Shown one piece after another: positions 21,036 to 31,073 of a stretch of DNA of 64,000 bases. The stretch's first letter is position 1, and each line of letters opens with the position of its first letter. Origin of the DNA: Bilabrum cf. latius (taxonomy: Eukaryota; Bigyra: Bicosoecida; Bigyra; Bicosoecida); contig OZ237756.1 of assembly GCA_965178125.1 (NCBI GenBank), forward strand, positions 806,001-870,000, read 5' to 3'. A program made the translations under genes and the position numbers. The notes under the pieces are model-generated. The model did no database searches and was not told the DNA's origin. It saw only the letters and a program-made list of their open reading frames with translations.

Positions 21036-21614
21036 TCAATCCACCTCCATCTCGTCCTCGCTAGCCTCCCCGTCCTCCAGCATTGGGGTTGAGTTCTTGG
21101 TTCCTCGAATGTCGGATATGGTGTTGGCACCACCGCCAGGGTTGGCATCAGCCAAAGCAAGACGATTATTCACGAGGTCGGCAATGTTGAACCCGAATTT
21201 AGCCCTCATCGTTGACTGTACAGGTCGCATAAGCGGGTGAGACTTCACAGCCACCATCTTCTCCGCCTCGTTCTTGGACAGCACATCGTAGTGGGCGTGT
21301 AGGTGTATCATCGTGAGCACCTGATACAGCATCACAGCCCGCTTCTTGGCATCGTGAGGACTTTTACAGCCTTTGACGAAATCCCGCATTGACGCAAGAC
21401 AATCGGCCGGCACTCCCATCTTTATGAGATGATACCCCTGCTCCACCATCTCCTGCTTGATGCTGTCCCGCTTGGCCTCGTAGTCCTGCTGTGCTCCCGC
21501 GATGGCTTTCACATAGCCTTTGAGTTGAGACTTGGTAGCCATAGTCAGTTTGTTGTTCTTGAAGGCGTGGGCACTATCGGGGATGCGACCTTTGACCGTA
21601 AACACCTCTGGCAC
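21036..21614 (-). CDS. Hypothetical helical protein, right-arm gene
   Basis: At least 168 residues from the first in-frame ATG (at about 21542). The frame is open further upstream through GTG 21614 and one TAG, back to a TAA near 21737, without another ATG. Mostly helical, with basic N-terminal half (MATKSQLKGYVKAIAGAQQD), a central SPHDAKKRAVMLYQVLTMIH segment and an acidic end (EDGEASEDEMEVD). No recognised domain. It shares its upstream element with the 19701 gene, and an intergenic repeat typical of the viral block lies beyond, so I group it with the element. Confidence 0.5.
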   Translation of the reverse strand: MPEVFTVKGRIPDSAHAFKNNKLTMATKSQLKGYVKAIAGAQQDYEAKRDSIKQEMVEQGYHLIKMGVPADCLASMRDFVKGCKSPHDAKKRAVMLYQVLTMIHLHAHYDVLSKNEAEKMVAVKSHPLMRPVQSTMRAKFGFNIADLVNNRLALADANPGGGANTISDIRGTKNSTPMLEDGEASEDEMEVD

Positions 21615-21735
21615 TGCGATATAGCATATTGGCTTGGGCAGTACAATCTACGTATCAATCCAATACAACCAAATACGCCGGTGTGGTGGGGGTATCTTAC
21701 TTTTTTCTATTAGCAGTCTATTAAAAGTGAAGGAT

Positions 21736-21787
21736 TAGACCGCCACATTTCCTAAGAAATGCTGAACTCCAATATTCAGGTCCATTT
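21736..21787 (-). promoter_or_regulatory. Shared upstream element, copy B
   Basis: Second copy of the ~52 bp sequence at 19733-19784, again upstream of a minus-strand right-arm gene. Confidence 0.6.
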
Positions 21788-21849
21788 TGACGATGACGAG
21801 TGTAGCGAGTTGCTGTTGCGTCTTTGTTCCATTTGTGAAGGTATAAGCG

Positions 21850-22060
21850 AGGATAAGGGGGTATAATGAAGGTAGTTTAGAAGGTTGAATAATGGAGTCC
21901 CATAAAGTGATGGAACTTTTGGCTAGAAAATGGCTAGAGTCCCATAAAACCTTCACAAGAGGGCTACATCCACGTTTTGATTAGAACTTACTATAATATA
22001 TACCCAAAGTATGGATATGGTCATCGTATAGAGTTTTATATTAAATTGATTTTATATAAT
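21850..22060 (+). repeat. Dispersed intergenic repeat, copy 4
   Basis: More diverged copy: CATAAAGTGATGGAACTTTT (near 21901), CACAAGAGG-GCTACATCCAC (near 21954) and TATGGATATGGTCATCGTAT (near 22009). It links the right arm to the AT-rich viral core. The last stretch 22061-22240 shows no gene; it has a short inverted pair GATGATGTTAATCATC (about 22183-22198). Confidence 0.7.
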
Positions 22061-22240
22061 TAGAAGGATAAAGCAGTTATGTGAAGTAGCAGTATGAAGA
22101 GGACCACCTTGACTTTTGGAGCGACTAGCGAGAAAAGGAATGGAGAGAGGGAAGAGCTTTAGCTCTGACTGAACGTAATTATTGATGATGTTAATCATCC
22201 TTAACCGAAGGGAATAAATTTATTTATTACCGTAGCGGGG

Positions 22241-22244
22241 GGGT
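22241..22244. other. Right junction of the viral block with the ARM-repeat gene
   Basis: Sequence passes from AT-rich DNA ending TAGCGGGGGGG straight into TTGGAGGCCGAGAGAGC, the middle of an ARM-repeat unit found many times in the two ARM genes. The target duplication cannot be tested because the left end is outside the window. Confidence 0.65.
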
Positions 22245-23302
22245 TGGAGGCCGAGAGAGCGGCATGGGCACTGCTTAATATCGCAGCTGGATCGGAGGGC
22301 CTGAAGCATGCTGTAGTGGATGAAGGTGCGCTGCCTGGGTTGGTGTGCCTGCGTGGATCCAGCAAGGGTTTGGAGGCTGAGAATGCTGCATGGGCGCTTC
22401 AAAACATTGCTAATGCGTCCAATAGCCTGAAGCGGGCTGTACTGGATGCAGGTGCGCTGCCCGGGCTTGTGGACCTGCTTGGATCTAGCAAGGGCTTGGA
22501 GGCCGAGACGGTGGCATGGGCACTGCTTAATATCGCAGCTGGATCATACGACCTGAAGCAGGCTATAGTGGATGAAGGTGCGCTGCCCGGGCTGGTGGGC
22601 CTGCTTAGATCTAGCAAAGGCAAGGAGGCCAAGACGGCGGCTTGGGCACTGCTTAATATCGCAGCTGGATCGGAGGGTATGAGGCAGACTGTAGTGGATG
22701 CAGGTGCGCTGCCCGGGCTGGTAGTGTTGCTTGGATCCAGCAAGGGTTTGGAGGCCGAGAGAGCGGCATGGGCACTGCTTAATATCGCAGCTGGATCGGA
22801 GGGCCTGAAGCATGCTGTAGTGGATGAAGGTGCGCTGCCTGGGTTGGTGTGCCTGCGTGGATCCAGCAAGGGTTTGGAGGCTGAGAATGCTGCATGGGCG
22901 CTTCAAAACATTGCTAATGCGTCCAATAGCCTGAAGCAGGCTGTAGTGGATGCAGAAGCGCTGCCCGGGCTTGTGGACCTGCTTGAATCTAGCAAAGGCG
23001 AGGAGGCTGAGAATACGACATGTGCACTTCTTAACATTGCAGCTGGATCGAAGGACCTGAAGCAGGCCGTGGTGGATGCAGGTGCGCTGCCTGGGCTGGT
23101 GGTGTTGCTGAGATCGGGCAAAGGCGAGGAGGCTGAAAATGCGGCGAGGGCCATTTCGAATACTGCAGCTGGATCGAAGGACATGAAGCAGGCCGTTGTG
23201 GATGCAGGTGCGTTGGGCCCACTAAGGCAGCTGAGGGACTCTATCACAGGACCAACTCGTACGAGGGTCCGAGCGGCTCTGCTGGTTTCGGGCGAGGCGT
23301 GA
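22244..23302 (+). CDS. Armadillo-repeat protein, 5' truncated by the viral block
   Basis: About 352 residues of ARM repeats (42 residues, 126 bp each; roughly eight units), ending in an LGPLRQLRDS...RAALLVSGEA tail before TGA. Units have the pattern GLEAE.AAWALLNIAAGSEGLK.AVVDAGALPGLV. The reading frame opens at the junction with no ATG, so the N-terminal part has been separated by the insertion. It ends almost identically to the pseudokinase-ARM gene at 33637-36801, its paralogue. Bases ~22244-22435 are repeated nearly exactly 504 bp (four units) downstream. ARM repeats stack into a solenoid that binds peptides. If the insertion is fixed, this copy is probably non-functional. Confidence 0.8.
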   Translation: MEAERAAWALLNIAAGSEGLKHAVVDEGALPGLVCLRGSSKGLEAENAAWALQNIANASNSLKRAVLDAGALPGLVDLLGSSKGLEAETVAWALLNIAAGSYDLKQAIVDEGALPGLVGLLRSSKGKEAKTAAWALLNIAAGSEGMRQTVVDAGALPGLVVLLGSSKGLEAERAAWALLNIAAGSEGLKHAVVDEGALPGLVCLRGSSKGLEAENAAWALQNIANASNSLKQAVVDAEALPGLVDLLESSKGEEAENTTCALLNIAAGSKDLKQAVVDAGALPGLVVLLRSGKGEEAENAARAISNTAAGSKDMKQAVVDAGALGPLRQLRDSITGPTRTRVRAALLVSGEA

Positions 23303-23770
23303 TCTTCGGTAAAAGTCCATGGATATCCAATGTATCTTTGGGAAGCTAGCTGATCGGGCCCTTGTCAAGGTGCTTGTACTGCCCTTAACTGTAGTACAAG
23401 CACATGATGAGGCTACTGGTAGTACAGGCGTGGACGGGCAAGAAGAGGAGGGTGACGATGATGTCATAGGAGGTCTTGAGATACGTGACGTGGCTTGCGT
23501 CGGGGCAGGAGGTGGTGGATTGCAGGGTGCGGCGGGAGGGGCCGTAGGTCCAGCTCCGAGCGAATGCGGTGGCTGTGGGTGCTTGGTCTGGTGGATTGCT
23601 GAGCGGTCAGTTCGCGTCGTTCCGTCAGGAGGTACAGGTGGAGCGGGCCCGTTGGGAGGCCGCCCGCCGGTCCTCGTCCTCGTCTAGGGGACACACGGGG
23701 GGCAGCTTCAGCGGTGGGATCTGTACGGTCGTGGGAGGTCCTCGGGGGGGGGAAGGGGCGGGTTGTTAAT
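23303..23770 (+). repeat. Segmental duplication downstream of ARM gene, copy 1
   Basis: The 3' flank is ~90% or more similar to 36802-38903 once the inserted element at 36950-38580 is removed, starting with GATCTTCGGTA and continuing through GGTCCAGCTCCGAGCG to GGGGACACACGGGGGGCAGC. This shows that the ARM genes and their flanks were copied together. No gene is evident in this flank; open frames on both strands look like shadows of GC-rich DNA. Confidence 0.75.
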
Positions 23771-23949
23771 CAGAACTCGGGAGTTGGATGTGCCATCTTG
23801 CCTGATTGCCTGAAGTACAGGCGAATCCACCTTCGTGCCAGCCGAACCCAGTGCGCGGCATCTCAGCTACGGCGCCGTGCACGCTGTGGTCCCGTTTAAC
23901 TGAAGTCCGGGCATGTGCCAGTGAGGGCAGATGAATCCTCGGAGCACCC

Positions 23950-24243
23950 TAAGGGTGGGGGTGGCAGGCAGGTGCAGCGAGTGCTAGTGCAGGGCATCGT
24001 CCCCATCAGCGAGGGCACTCTAAGGGTGGGGGTGGCAGGCAGGTGCAGCGAGTGCTAGTGCAGGGCATCGTCCCCATCAGCGAGGGCACTCTAAGGGTGG
24101 GTGTGGCAGGCAGGTGCAGCGAGTGCTAGTGCAGGGCATCGTCCCCATCAGCGAGGGCACTCTAAGGGTGGGGGTGGCAGGCAGGTGCAGCGAGTGCTAG
24201 TGCAGGGCATCGTCCCCATCAGCGAGGGCACTCTAAGGGTGGG
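23950..24243 (+). repeat. 71-bp minisatellite
   Basis: Four full and one partial near-perfect copies of a 71 bp unit; AAGGGTGGG recurs at 23951, 24022, 24093, 24164 and 24235. The unit length is not a multiple of three, so it is unlikely to be coding. The stretch 24244-24706 holds nothing I recognise. Confidence 0.9.
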
Positions 24244-24706
24244 CTCACCAGACGGTGGGGCCACAGCTCATAGATCAAAAAAATCTAGCGATGGAAGCCT
24301 GCTCGATCCGGATGTGGTCGTCATGCCGTTGGCATGTCGGTTCGAGCTGCCCGGGCTAAACTTGCCGGCTGCTCCTCTCTGGACCGTTTAGGAGCACTCG
24401 CATGAAATCGTGTTCGGTGAGGTAGATGCAGGACGTAGATATGATATGATATATATGGGGGGATGTTCTAGAGACATTAGAATATGTCGTGGGGATCAGG
24501 TGGGGATAGTGATGTGAGGGATCCTGCAGAGAAGCGCCTGTAAGCCTGATGGTTGGATGTAGTTTCGATTGCGATGGACCACCTCTGTTCCTGGCAGCCT
24601 AACCTGGATCCAATTACCCGCAGTCCTTTGTTGGCATTGCATTAATCCTGCCGATTTCCCCGCTACAGCCTCACCACAAGCGCACGTGACGGCTTCATCC
24701 GCCCCT

Positions 24707-27193
24707 TCACACGGCCTCGGCCACCGGATGCTCTTCATTCGCATCGATCGCCTTGTCGTCTTTCTTGGCAATCCCTGGCTTCGTGTTCCTGCATTTAAAG
24801 AAGTAGGTGGCTGCTCCCACCGTGACGGCAATGACGACGACCACCACCACCACGATGATGATGACCATGCTGGCCCCTCCCTCGTCGCCATCCTCGTCCG
24901 TGGAAGGAGCCACAGCCTCCTCCACTTGCTGGTCCTATTCTTGTACGGTGACCTCCACGGCAATACTCGTCGTATCAACCGCGAGTAGCTGGGCTATCTC
25001 GGCGGGCGCAGCCATCCTGAGCACCTCCACCAGCGTCTCATCTTCGGACGTGGTCCTGTTGCCCCGCAGGAAGTCCAGGATATCCTGCCTCGTCTGCTCC
25101 ACGTCGGTGCGCTCCAGCGGAATAGTCACGGTGAAGTCCAGCTCTGTGGTGGAAACACCATTTTCCTCTGAGCCCGAGGCCTGAAGGGAGCGGCCCCTGC
25201 TGGTCGAGGACGGGGTCAGTCGGTCGATGACCACATCATCGCTTCTAGCCACGTCCCCGATGGCAGTGATGAAGGGAGTCAGCAGGATCGACTCGAAGAT
25301 GGGCGTGGTCACGCTCTACACCTAAGTCCCGGATACCCTGATGCGCCTGCCCCTGCGTCTCTTGGGAGCCGTGCACGTGTTGCTGCTGGCCGAGCACACG
25401 AGTCCACTTGCACAGTTGGCTGTGAGGATGCAGGTCCTACCCTGAGAGCACAACGAGCAGCCTTCAGCAGACGCGTCCCCGCAGTCAATGTCGGTTTCCT
25501 GGCCGTTGGTCTCGCCATCACTGCATGTCGATCCTGCGGCACTACCGGTGCTGGATGTGCTCGGCATGGGCGAGGTGCTGGGGCTGCTGGTGATGCTCGG
25601 CGAGGGCGAGGTGCTGGGACTGCTGGTGATGCTCGGCGTGGGCGAGGTGCTGGGACTGCTGGTGATGCTCGGCGTGGGCGAGGTGCTGGGGCTGCTGGTG
25701 ATGCTCGGCGTGGGCGAGATACTGGGGCTGCTGGTGATGCTCGGCGTGGGCGAGGTGCTGGGGCTGCTGGTGATGCTCGGCGTGGGCGAGATGCTTGGGC
25801 TGCTGCTCGGGGTGGTCGACGGCGACGGCGACGGCGATGGAAATACCACTCCATTGAACAGGATCCAAGTAGCCCCACTGCCCTGTCCTCCATCATCATC
25901 GCTGGCTGCCCCCACTGCGAGGTCGGTGGTGCCATCTCCGTCCAGATCGCCTAGGGATGCCACGGAAGATCCGAAGAAGTCACCACCGACCAGCTCGCCG
26001 GTGAAGCCGCCTTCCGTATCGGAGATCTTCTGGTGGGACTTGACGGTGCCGTTGGCGTTCAAGAAGAGGATCCAAGTTGCCCCACAGTCGTCTCTTCCAT
26101 CATCATCTCCGCGCGCCCCCACTGCGAGGTCAGTGGTGTTATCTCCGTCCAGATCGCCCAAGGATGCCACGGAGGATCCGAAGTAGTCAATACGGTCCAG
26201 CTCGCCTGTGAAGCCGCCTTCCGTATCGGAGATCTTCTGGTGGGACTTGACGGTGCCGTTGGTGTTCAAGAAGAGGATCCAAGTAGCCCCACGGTCGTCT
26301 CCTCCATCATCATCGTTGGCTGCCCCCACTGCGAGGTCAGTGGTGTTATCTCCGTCCAGATCGCCCAGGGATGCCACGGAGGATCCGAAGTAGTCAAAGT
26401 TGTCCAGCTCGCCGGTGAAGCCGCCTTCCGTATCGGAGATCTTCTGGTGGGACTTGACGGTGCCGTCGGCGTTCAAGAAGAGGATCCAAGTTGCCCCACG
26501 GCGATCTCCTCCATCACCATCGTTGGGCGCCCCCACTGCGAGGTCGGTGGTGCCATCTCCGTCCAGATCGCCCAGGGATGCCACGGAGGATCCGAAGTAG
26601 TCAATACGGTCCAGCTCGCCGGTGAAGCCGCCTTCCGTATCGGAGATCTTCTGGTGGGACTTGACGGTGCCGTTGGTGTTCAAGAAGAGGATCCAAATAG
26701 CCCCACGGTCTCGGCTTCCATCATCATCATCTCCGCGCGCCCCCACTGCGAGGTCGGTGGTGCCATCTCCGTCCAGATCGCCCAGGGATGCCACGGAGGA
26801 TCCGAAGAAGTCCGCATTGCCCAGCTCGCCTGTGAAGCCGCCTTCCGTATCGGAGATCTTCTGGTGGGACTTGACGGTGCCGTTGGCGTTCAAGAAGAGG
26901 ATCCAAGTAGCCCCACGGCCCCGGCCTCCATCATCATCGTTGGCTGCCCCCACTGCGAGATCGGTGGTGCCATCTCCGTCCAGATCGCCCAGGGATGCCA
27001 CGGAAGATCCGAACCTGCCGTCATTGCCCAGCTCGCCTGTGAAGCCGCCTTCCGTATCGGAGATCTTCTGGTAAGATTTGACAGTCAAGTTAGCTTTTGT
27101 CGTACTCAGCTCTCGCCTCAAAGGGCGCTTTGCTGTCACAGCCATTGCGAGGTTGTACCCCATCGCAGCGAATACAGTTGGGGCAGCCGCCAC
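24707..27193 (-). CDS. Integrin-alpha-like FG-GAP transmembrane protein
   Basis: About 820 residues to TGA 24707-24709, with TAG read as Gln three times (twice after RIRVSGT, once after VTVQE). The first ATG is at 27163; the frame is open upstream to 27263, so the true start may lie in another exon. Order: hydrophobic signal or anchor; six ~60-residue FG-GAP repeats (FGSSVASLGDLDGDGTTDLAVGA, with DxDxDG calcium-loop-like residues), which should form a beta-propeller; a Ser/Pro/Thr stalk (SPSTSPTPSIT repeats); a Cys-rich TDIDCG module; a ~120-residue domain; one transmembrane segment (VIIIVVVVVVVIAVTVGAA); and a short acidic tail. Likely a surface adhesion or recognition receptor. The TAG codons are what attach the membrane anchor. 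Confidence 0.8.
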
Positions 27194-27243
27194 GGCCGCC
27201 GCAATGATGCTGCGACAAGCAAATTGAGCGGATTCTAAAACAT

Positions 27244-28096
27244 TAGGTTTTGATGTATGGCTTTACCTACCGCAATGCTGCCAGGTGCACGAGATAAGAA
27301 GAGGGTGTAAGCCGCTGCAAGCGATTTTACAGTCCAACCGTTCTGCTCACAGGTATGCCTTCGCGCCAAACGTCAGAGGCATTTTTTGTTAATATCCGGA
27401 TGTGGTTCTTCCAGCTGCGATGCTTCGAAGGGCATGAATCAAGTCAACGGAGCAGCATCGAGCAGTGAAGGGACAACAAGGTACTCGCAGGACACCATGC
27501 TTGGAGCTGGCAGTGTGCAACTGCTATGGAACAGTTGGTGGATCGTGTTTGCTCCGTGACACTATGATATACCGACTAGTCTTGCGTGAAGTGTAGATGG
27601 GCCCTGGCTCTGTTGCCGAGCATCTGTAGCAGGCGGCATCCATATGGATCAACGGTACGAATACCAAACGGCATCAGAACGTGTGGTCTTTAGATTGCTA
27701 GTATGATGCTTTATCTCACGTATGAGGCTGGATGTTGCAAGGGGCTTCGGGTGAGACCTCTCGAAAGCTGTATCAGCTGAATCAAGACTGATGAGCGAAC
27801 GGACAAATTCTGAACAGATTCTAGACCTTTCTTTGATTCTCAAGAACTTTCCACGCAAAGCTCTATTCCGATCACGGTCAGTCTCACAAGATTCTGCATC
27901 CTGAGCTCTAAATATTGGTATCTTTACGTTATTTTGGGGAACTGGTCAAGCCAATATATCAAGAATGTTTTACAGGCTTGTTTGTCTCCGATTCGGGCAG
28001 CGCGCCTTTGGAAAAATGCTTTACAGTAGCTCGGGTTCGATGCATTGCAGCTTTCCTCAGCTGTTCACGCTCTCAACACAATAAGTGTATTTGTAA
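27244..28096. other. Intergenic, no gene seen
   Basis: Mixed-composition sequence between the FG-GAP gene start and the retroelement end. Short open frames lack coding character. May include an upstream exon of the FG-GAP gene. Confidence 0.5.
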
Positions 28097-30886
28097 TCAT
28101 GATGTTGTGTGAGCTAACAACATCAAACCTTGCTGATTTACAGGCTTGGAGCGCAGATCAAGCCAATAGAGTGACATCGGCGCGTCGTTGCAGGTCAGGT
28201 CCGATGGCCACTGGCCGTGAGCTAGCAAGCGCCCGCTGCCCATGTCGTCTGTGCCCCCAATGAGCTGCAGCGTCCCACCGAAGCCTTGCACGCTGGCATC
28301 CACTCGCAGGATGGCCCGCCGCCCGCGGTGCGGCGACGTCGGGAATCGTCGTGCTCTGTTGGAGGCGATGGCTGCTCGCATCACTCGCAAGACCTCGACG
28401 AGCACACTGTCCAGCTGGATCTTGACGGCCTTGTACCCCACGCGGCGCAGTAGGCACTGCATTGGCCGGAGCATCGGCTTGACGGTGTACAGGGCGTTGC
28501 TGCAGAAGCTGAGCTCTCCCACGAGCCGCTCCAGATCCTTCTTGGAGTCCACGGAGCCCGTCTTGATCACGGCGTCCAAGCGCGTGAGCATGCGCTGCTG
28601 CCGGCCCGCGGGCAGGGCGATGGTCATGCTGTCGAAGTCCAGAAGGTACCCCAGGTACTTCGTGCGGCCTCTGGGCCATTCCTTGGCTGCCTTGCTGCGG
28701 CTGATGCCGAAACCGAGCTCCGCCTCGCCCATGACGAGTGCCATGATCCACTCGGCGTGCCGCTGGCCGGCCAGCAACAGCTAGTCATCCGAGAACACGG
28801 TGGCGCGCATCGCTGGTGATCTCGGGACCAAGTTGATGCGCTCCTGGATTCGCCTGTTGAACGCCGTCGACACCGTGCAGGCCCACGCCGCGCTAGAGCT
28901 GGACCCCATGGAAAGGCAGCAGTACATGGCCGCTCGTGCACCGGTGCGAGTCCATACGTGGAGCCCGTCGCGTGCCGCCAGTCGCATGGAGTAGAACCAA
29001 CGGCTGAAGTCCGTGGGGCAGCCGACCATGCGCTCACCTGGAGGGAGGTCGCGCCGGAAGCGCACGGCCGCACGCATCACGTCGCGAATTTCATCCAACG
29101 GGCAGTCGCAGTACCGCTTGTACCCGATGAAGGCGTTCGGGCCGAGCCCCCGTGTCGAAGAGACCTTGGCGGAGCCATCGACGATGGTGCGGAAGCTGCC
29201 CGCCTCCTTCTTGGCCACGAAACGCGTGGGGGACATGCGGGTCGGAGGGACGGCGCCCAGGTCGACTGGGACTACCTGATGCTGACGGAGGGCCTCGCCG
29301 TGGGCAAGGTGTGCACTAGCCCTGGCGCCGGGCCAGGATTTGGCTCGCGCCGCGGCTGCCTCCTCCTCGGTGGCGTCATCCGGGATCTCTGGCTGAGCGT
29401 ACCGATGTTCCTCGATACTCCGATCTCGGGGGGCACCCGCCCCGGTGTCCACGCATGCAGGAAAGCCCCATCGGAATCCCGCGATCACGACCTCGTACAG
29501 GTGCAGGGACCGCCACTCCGCCGCGCTTCGTGGCTCCACGGGCGGGCACTTCTTGCCAAAGAACACCTCCATGCGTGCGAGCCGGGCCTGGGTGGAGCGT
29601 GAGCCTGCATGGTCGCCGGTCGTGATGGCGGTGTCGGCGAAGATGTCCTGAGCCAGACGCGCCCTGGTACCGAGCGTGGCTGGTGCGGTGGAGGCCCGCA
29701 CCGGTGGAGCGGTGGTGAAGGCGCGCAAGTCCGTGGCAGGCAGGTCGTCCGTGGTCCGTGAGCCATCCAACATGGGCTCGGCTGCCGGTCCCGTACCGCT
29801 CCGTGCCATCACTGAGGGCAGGGTGTGCGCGTTCCACGCCGCTCGTGCCGCCCGTGCGGGTCCTTGTACCGCCTCGTGCATTAGGCAAGCCGGGGGCTTG
29901 ATCCGCCGCGTGGAATCCTGGATGGCTGCGGCAAGGCGGCCTGCCGTGGAGTCTGGCTACGAGGCAAGCGGCCCCGCTGTCGTCACGATGGCCTCCGGGA
30001 GGTCGTAGGCCCGCTCCGTGCGGGTCATCTGCGCCGAGGGCACCCGGGAGCTGGCCGGTAGAACGTGCCCGCCCGCGCTCGTCCTCGTGCCCGCCTCCTG
30101 CGCCGTCTGCGCCGTCCGTGGCGTCGTCCTTGGCCGAGGTGATGCCCTGCCCCTTGCTGCCGCCGCCGAGGCCATGGCCACTGTCGCTGGCGTTCGTGTG
30201 GCCGGCGCTGGCGGCGACGCGGGCGGAGCACCTGACTCAGCGGGCCCGGTCTGCCTGCCGTCGGCCCCGGCCCGCCAGCGCCGCTGGTCCGAAACCGTGC
30301 TGGCCAGGTGGCGAGGGTTGATGGGAGAACTTGTCCATCTGGTTACCGGCGGCTGCCTCGGGAGGTGCCGCGCCTGGTAGAGTGGTGCCTTCGTGCGCTG
30401 CACCTGAGCGGCTGCCCTTCCAGCTGCCGTCCGTCCGGGCAACCCTTGCGGGTGCCGGCCAATTTCCTCCTGCCATCCAGAGAACTCCTCCTTGTTCCCC
30501 AGAAGGGGCTGCCGCCGAGTCGGCGTAGCCCTCATGAAAGCCGGCACCATGGGAGGCCAGTCCCATGGTGACGACAGGAGCCCAGGTGCAACCCGAGCCC
30601 CAAATCCCCCTTGCGCCCAAGGCCAAGGTGCTCCCTAACAAGCGCCCCAGCTGGGCCCCTGCCCCAACGGCATGGCCTACTACGTCTGCCAGGGTTCTGC
30701 CCCAGCAGTAGTCGTCATTGGTGGTACCACGGCCCTCCTGACCGCTGGCACGCCCATCCTCTTGATTGCCCCCCCACGGGCCCGCCACTTGAGACAGCTG
30801 CCCACGCCATCGTGCGGCGCCCAGCACCGGCAGTTGGTAGCACGTGGTGCTTCCGACTGCGTCCGGTGGCCGGGCTGTCCCCCCAT
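28097..30886 (-). mobile_element. Retroelement pol: reverse transcriptase and RNase H
   Basis: About 930 residues reading several TAG codons as Gln (near 30669-30674, 30622, 29966 and 28783). A Cys/His cluster (NCRCW...H...C) near the start may be a zinc knuckle. Reverse transcriptase blocks: TRFVAKKEAGSFRTIVDG, TDFSRWFYSM, catalytic FSDD (28781-28792), KEWPRGRTKYLGYLLDFDS, and a thumb-like LVGELSFCSN. RNase H starts with ILRVDASVQGFGG. The final residues after about 28140 no longer look like RNase H, so the 3' part, where a DIRS-type recombinase would be, seems lost. DIRS/YR-type or a related group is my best guess. The TAG next to FSDD gives Gln at a position that is more often hydrophobic. 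Confidence 0.7.
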
Positions 30887-31073
30887 CGGAGCCCTGCACG
30901 GGCACAGCCGCGGCGGCTGCGCCGGTGGGGCTCTTCGCCTCTCCTAGATCGAGTGACGTATCCGTCCGCTTGCACCGGCCCCGCCGGCGAGCGCTCCTCA
31001 TCCGAGCAGCTCGTCGACGGTGCCTTCGTCGCCGCCCCCGTTGATAGTGGGTACCGCGGGGGCGACCAGGCAG

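Noticed and set aside
5636-22060. CRISPR-like array from the dispersed repeats
   Set aside because: Copies are kilobases apart, long, imperfect and in a eukaryotic setting.
26033-27238. 401-residue + strand frame with repeats
   Set aside because: Antisense shadow of the FG-GAP repeats; the minus strand gives known motifs.
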